Below are positions 6,416 through 9,829 of a DNA stretch of 9,829 bases, one piece after another. Position 1 is the stretch's first letter, and each line of letters starts with the position of its first letter. The DNA lies in NCBI GenBank assembly GCA_900549445.1, contig UROS01000084.1:1-9829 (forward strand), given 5' to 3'. The position numbers were made by a program, and so were the translations under genes. The notes beneath the pieces are model-generated. The model was given only the letters and a program-made list of their open reading frames with translations. It was not told where the DNA came from and made no database searches. Origin of the DNA: an uncultured Porphyromonadaceae bacterium. Lineage in GTDB: Bacteria; Bacteroidota; Bacteroidia; Bacteroidales; Muribaculaceae.

Positions 6416-7669
6416 TCAATCCTTTGCCATGGCAGTGTGATCCCATACGTAGAGCTTATCCGACGGACGGATTCTGGCGTCGGTCTTTATCGAGAAACTC
6501 TCGCCTTTACGGACGGTGTCGACCGGCTTCAGATCGACCCGGATTTCTCCGACGGTGAGCATGAGCGCGCCGGTTGTGGGGCCTGTTATGATTATTTCAT
6601 CGCCCACGTGGAGTTCGCCGCTTTCCATAAGGAATTCGCCTACGCCGATTGCAGGGAAGTAGCGGACGCCCTTGGCGGCATACCGTTTTACGCGGGTAGC
6701 CGACGAACCGTATTTCGACGACCATTCTCCGAGACGCTGTCCGAGGTAGTAGCCGTTCCAGAAACCGCGGTTGAAGATTTTTTCAAGGCGGCCGTCCCAG
6801 ATTGCGATTTTATCGTCGGAGTAGGTGCCGTCGCAGATGGCATCGATGGCCTGCGAGTAACATTCTACCGCTACCTGCACGTATTCCGGCCCGCGGGCGC
6901 GGCCTTCGATCTTGAACACCGTCACGCCCGCATCGATCATTTTGTTGAGAAAATGGATGGTCTTCAGATCTTTTGGCGACATGATGTATTTGTTCTCGAT
7001 GTCGAGCTGGTCGCCGGTCTCGCGGTCGGTCACGGTGTAGCCGCGGCGGCAGATCTGGGTGCAGGCCCCGCGGTTGGCACTCGAGTTCATTTCGTGGAGA
7101 CTGAGGTAGCATTTGCCCGAAACCGCCATACATAGAGCGCCGTGGCAGAACATCTCGATTCTTACCGGTTTGCCCGACGGGCCGCAGATTCCTTCGGTAC
7201 GGATGGCGTCGCTGATGGCCCTGACCTGATCGAGGTTCAGTTCGCGGGCGAGCACAACCACGTCGGCCCACTGCGAGTAGAATCTTACCGCCTCGATGTT
7301 GGTTACGTTGCACTGGGTGGAAATGTGGACTTCCACCCCTATGCTTCGGGCATATGTGATGGCGGCGATGTCGCTGGCAATGATTGCCGACACTCCGCTT
7401 GCGGCTACGGCGTCGATGATCGAGCGGCACACGGGGACATCGGAATCGTAGATTACAGTGTTGACCGTAAGGTAGCTTTTTACTCCGGCGGCGTCGCAGA
7501 TCGAGGCAATGTTGCGGAGGTCGTCGAGCGTGAAGTTGGCGCTCGAACGCGAGCGCATGTTCAGCCCCTCCACTCCGAAATAAACGGCGTCGGCTCCGGC
7601 GTTGATGGCGGCGTGGAGCGACTCGTAGCTCCCCACGGGAGCCATTATTTCGAAATCCTTGCGTTTCAT
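6416..7669 (-). CDS. Peptidase U32 family protein, TrhP-like (probable tRNA U34 hydroxylation)
   Basis: A 417-residue U32-family protein. The N-terminal TIM-barrel-like part begins with MAPVGSYESLHAAINAGAD (9-27). The family signature EMFCHGALCMAVSGKCYLS spans 172-190, followed by GACTQIC at 201-207. Cysteines C180, C187, C203 and C207 are spaced as the iron-sulfur ligands of E. coli TrhP (YegQ), which with prephenate makes 5-hydroxyuridine at tRNA position 34. A small beta domain forms the C-terminus (about 335-415). The length fits TrhP (about 450) rather than the larger RlhA (about 650), which hydroxylates 23S rRNA. Despite the family name, true protease activity is doubtful. Its start overlaps the aminotransferase stop as ATGA and its stop is 1 bp before recF. 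Confidence 0.9.
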   Translation of the reverse strand: MKRKDFEIMAPVGSYESLHAAINAGADAVYFGVEGLNMRSRSSANFTLDDLRNIASICDAAGVKSYLTVNTVIYDSDVPVCRSIIDAVAASGVSAIIASDIAAITYARSIGVEVHISTQCNVTNIEAVRFYSQWADVVVLARELNLDQVRAISDAIRTEGICGPSGKPVRIEMFCHGALCMAVSGKCYLSLHEMNSSANRGACTQICRRGYTVTDRETGDQLDIENKYIMSPKDLKTIHFLNKMIDAGVTVFKIEGRARGPEYVQVAVECYSQAIDAICDGTYSDDKIAIWDGRLEKIFNRGFWNGYYLGQRLGEWSSKYGSSATRVKRYAAKGVRYFPAIGVGEFLMESGELHVGDEIIITGPTTGALMLTVGEIRVDLKPVDTVRKGESFSIKTDARIRPSDKLYVWDHTAMAKD

Positions 7670-8868
7670 TTTGCGGAGCGGCTGTTGTAGGCTTCGAGAG
7701 CGTGTTCGAGCACTGTCAGTGCCTTGTCGAGTTCGTGTTTGTTGATTGTATATGAGATTCTCACTTCGTCGCGGCCCTTTCCGGGGGTGGTGTAGAATCC
7801 GCTGGCGGGAGCCATGAAGATGGTCTGACCCTCGTATTCAAATTCCTCCAGACACCATTCGCAGAAGCGGTCGGCGTCGTCGACCGGGAGTTTCGCCACC
7901 GTGTAGAACGCGCCCATAGGAATGGGGGAATAGACGCCCGGTATGCGGTTGAGACGGTCAACAAGGAATTTACGGCGCTCGACATATTCGTTGTAGGTGT
8001 CGAGCATGTATTCGCGGGGAGTGTCGATCGACGCTTCTGCCACAATCTGTCCGATGAGAGGCGGGCTCAGACGTGCCTGACAGAATTTCATCACGTTCTT
8101 TTTGAGTTCCTTGTGCTTGGTGATGAGCGCTCCCACACGTATGCCGCATTCGCTGTAGCGCTTCGACACTGAGTCGATGAGCACCACCTGCTCCTCGATG
8201 TCGGGGAGATGGAAAGCGGAGATATAGGGCGCTCCGGTGTAGCAGAATTCGCGGTAAACCTCGTCGGAGAACAGGAAAAGATCGTGTTTCTTCACGATGT
8301 CGCGGAGCTGGAGCATCTCCTTCATCGTATAGAGGTAACCGGTGGGGTTGTTCGGGTTGCAGATGAGAATGCCTTTGGTGCGCGGGGTGATGAGTTCCTC
8401 GAACTTTTCCATAGGGGGCAGGGCGAAACCTTCGTCGATGCTTGAGGGTACGGTCACAATTCTGGCTCCGGCTGAAATTGCGAATGCCATGTAGTTGGCG
8501 TAAGCCGGTTCCGGAACGATAATTTCATCGCCCGGGTCGAGACACGCCATAAAGGCGAACAGCACGGCTTCGCTGCCGCCGGTAGTAACGATGATGTCGT
8601 CGACGTCTACCTCAATATTATATTTGTGGTAGTAGTCGCGTAGCTTTTTGCGGAGGGAAAGGAGGCCTTCCGAGGGACTGTATTCGAGAACCTTTCGGTC
8701 GATTTTTTTGAGGGCTTCAAGACCAATCTCGGGGGTAGCGAGGTCGGGCTGGCCGATGTTGAGGTGGTAGACCTTCACGCCGCGGGCTTTGGCAGCGTTT
8801 GCGAGGGGCACGAGGCGGCGGATTGGCGACGACGGCATAACCGTGCCGCGCTGGGATACTTCAGGCAT
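7666..8868 (-). CDS. Class I/II pyridoxal phosphate-dependent aminotransferase
   Basis: A 400-residue fold-type I aminotransferase, cytoplasmic and normally a dimer. Motifs in order: NIGQPDLATP (37-46), cofactor-binding TTGGSEA (95-101), NPNNPTG (171-177) with N174, SDEVY (201-205) with D202, the PLP lysine K236 in SVSKRYSECGIRVG (233-246), and R370 in VRISY, which should bind the substrate carboxylate. These fit the aspartate/aromatic aminotransferase subgroup (I-gamma type), but the amino donor cannot be told from sequence. The start at 8868 gives the MPEVSQRGTVMPSSPIRRL opening usual for Bacteroidota members; M11 is an alternative. It follows the membrane-protein gene after 41 bp with no recognisable promoter in the gap, and overlaps the U32 gene by 4 bp. 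Confidence 0.94.
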   Translation of the reverse strand: MPEVSQRGTVMPSSPIRRLVPLANAAKARGVKVYHLNIGQPDLATPEIGLEALKKIDRKVLEYSPSEGLLSLRKKLRDYYHKYNIEVDVDDIIVTTGGSEAVLFAFMACLDPGDEIIVPEPAYANYMAFAISAGARIVTVPSSIDEGFALPPMEKFEELITPRTKGILICNPNNPTGYLYTMKEMLQLRDIVKKHDLFLFSDEVYREFCYTGAPYISAFHLPDIEEQVVLIDSVSKRYSECGIRVGALITKHKELKKNVMKFCQARLSPPLIGQIVAEASIDTPREYMLDTYNEYVERRKFLVDRLNRIPGVYSPIPMGAFYTVAKLPVDDADRFCEWCLEEFEYEGQTIFMAPASGFYTTPGKGRDEVRISYTINKHELDKALTVLEHALEAYNSRSAK

Positions 8869-8909
8869 TATGTATTGGCTTGGTAATCAGTGAATAATAA
8901 GGGTGTCTG

Positions 8910-9829
8910 TTAGCGCCGTGGGCGGGGAGTGGTGTTTGCTTCCTCGTCGACCGGACGACGGCGCATAAGAGCCTCGTAAAGGTTGTTGAGGTCGACTTCG
9001 CCGCCTTTCGAGGCGTTTTTGAGCGCTTTGGAGTTGGCGTTTCTCACCGGCGAGCCGTATGCACGCCATAGCAGACCGGCAATCTCGTCGGCGCGGGAAT
9101 TGGTGCACCGGCCCTGCACTGCGAAATAGTCGCTGTTGACCACGCCTTCGATGTCGCCTGCCGAAATGGCTTCCATGAGCTTCTTGCACGCTTCGCCTTT
9201 TATTTTCGAGGCGTTCCAGAGCGTATTGGCATTGAGGTAGGCCACGTCGTCGGCGTCGTCGCCCTGAAGCGGAGAAACGTGCTGCGGCTCGGCCTGAGCG
9301 GTACCCTGCGGGGCGACTGCCGTGGTGTCGGTGTCCTGCGGAGCGGCGGGTTCGGCGTCGAGTTTTTCGCCCCGCGGAAGCACGAATGTAAGTACTACGA
9401 CGAGGAGTACAATGGCCACGCCGACGAGCGCAATCCACTTTGCTTTGCCCGACGGCTTTTTGTCGTCGGAGCCATCTTCGTTTGTGGGCGACTGTTCGGT
9501 TTCGAGAACCGGCTGGCTCATGTCGATTTCAGGGTGCGGTGATGCGGCTTCGTCGGCAACGTTTTCGAATTTCGGTGCGCGGTGCGATGCCGAGCGGGAA
9601 TCTTTAAGTTCGTCGGTTTCAGCCGCGGTGCGCGCCGACTCGAAGTTGGGCGCCACAGGGCGGCCGCTGAACCTTACGTCGACGTTGTAGATCTCCGAAT
9701 CGTCCTGGGTCAGCTGGCGATGGGCGCGGAAGCCGTGGAAATTGCCTGAATGCAGGCGGTTGTACTCGGGGGTGTTCTTTTCGATGGAAATCTGCTCTTC
9801 AAACACCCGGCCGTCGCCGAAATCAAGAC
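8910..9829 (-). CDS. Membrane-anchored protein of unknown function (5' end outside window)
   Basis: I do not recognise this family. The frame is open to the window edge, so the N-terminus is missing; the GTG at 9806 is in frame but need not be the start. Numbered from that codon, the visible 298 residues have a polar N-terminal part, a low-complexity acidic stretch (about 60-120), one transmembrane segment WIALVGVAIVLLVVVLTFVL (124-143) preceded by K/G residues, a second Pro/Ala/Gln/Asp-rich linker (145-185), and a compact C-terminal domain (about 187-283) with two cysteines (C207, C234) and a motif NANTLWNASKIKG. It ends in a basic tail, RPRR. Positive residues on the N-terminal side suggest N-inside topology, with the C-terminal domain in the periplasm, where the cysteines could form a disulfide. 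It is the first visible gene of the reverse cluster, 41 bp before the aminotransferase. Confidence 0.8.
   Translation of the reverse strand, partial: LDFGDGRVFEEQISIEKNTPEYNRLHSGNFHGFRAHRQLTQDDSEIYNVDVRFSGRPVAPNFESARTAAETDELKDSRSASHRAPKFENVADEAASPHPEIDMSQPVLETEQSPTNEDGSDDKKPSGKAKWIALVGVAIVLLVVVLTFVLPRGEKLDAEPAAPQDTDTTAVAPQGTAQAEPQHVSPLQGDDADDVAYLNANTLWNASKIKGEACKKLMEAISAGDIEGVVNSDYFAVQGRCTNSRADEIAGLLWRAYGSPVRNANSKALKNASKGGEVDLNNLYEALMRRRPVDEEANTTPRPRR

Noticed and set aside
9810..9829. Kinase DFG motif (reading L-D-F-G-D-G) in the partial membrane protein
   Set aside because: The codons next to the edge do spell DFG, but no APE, DxWxxG or other kinase C-lobe features follow before the membrane segment, so three residues alone are not evidence of a kinase.

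Overview
The window is a GC-rich, densely coding stretch that looks like the chromosome of a Bacteroidales bacterium (phylum Bacteroidota), possibly a gut family such as Muribaculaceae; the family is an inference. The basis is an exact Bacteroidota-type promoter (TTTG, 20 bp, TAnnTTTG) before the first gene, little sign of Shine-Dalgarno sequences, a bacterial GH3-family protein, and a short DUF721 (DciA-like) gene directly after recF. The first 41 bases are not biological: they are an unremoved Illumina Nextera i5 adapter with its index. The window therefore starts at the end of an assembled contig, and real sequence begins at about base 42.

Layout. Bases 42-160 are a homopolymer-rich intergenic region. 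It holds one strong forward promoter and one possible divergent promoter pointing out of the contig. Two forward genes follow, 4 bp apart: a GH3-family acyl-adenylating enzyme (161-1678) and an exported PhoA-type alkaline phosphatase (1683-3074). A long perfect hairpin with a T-run (3093-3137) ends this unit. It lies between convergent genes and may serve both strands.

The rest (3157-9829) is one tightly packed reverse-strand gene cluster. In transcription order it reads: a membrane-anchored protein of unknown function (open at the window edge), a PLP-dependent aminotransferase, a U32-family protein resembling the tRNA hydroxylation protein TrhP, RecF, a DUF721/DciA-like protein, a hotdog thioesterase, and an RsmF-like RNA m5C methyltransferase. 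Two junctions are ATGA stop/start overlaps and three others have gaps of 1-13 bp, so the last six genes probably form one operon. Its themes are DNA replication and repair (RecF, DUF721) and RNA modification (U32, RsmF-like), mixed with metabolic enzymes.

I found no CRISPR array, insertion sequence, phage gene, tRNA or rRNA, and no convincing novel system. The points most worth checking are the adapter at the start, the altered ABC-signature segment in RecF, the recF-DUF721 arrangement, the nearly leaderless GH3 gene and the unidentified membrane protein at the right edge.
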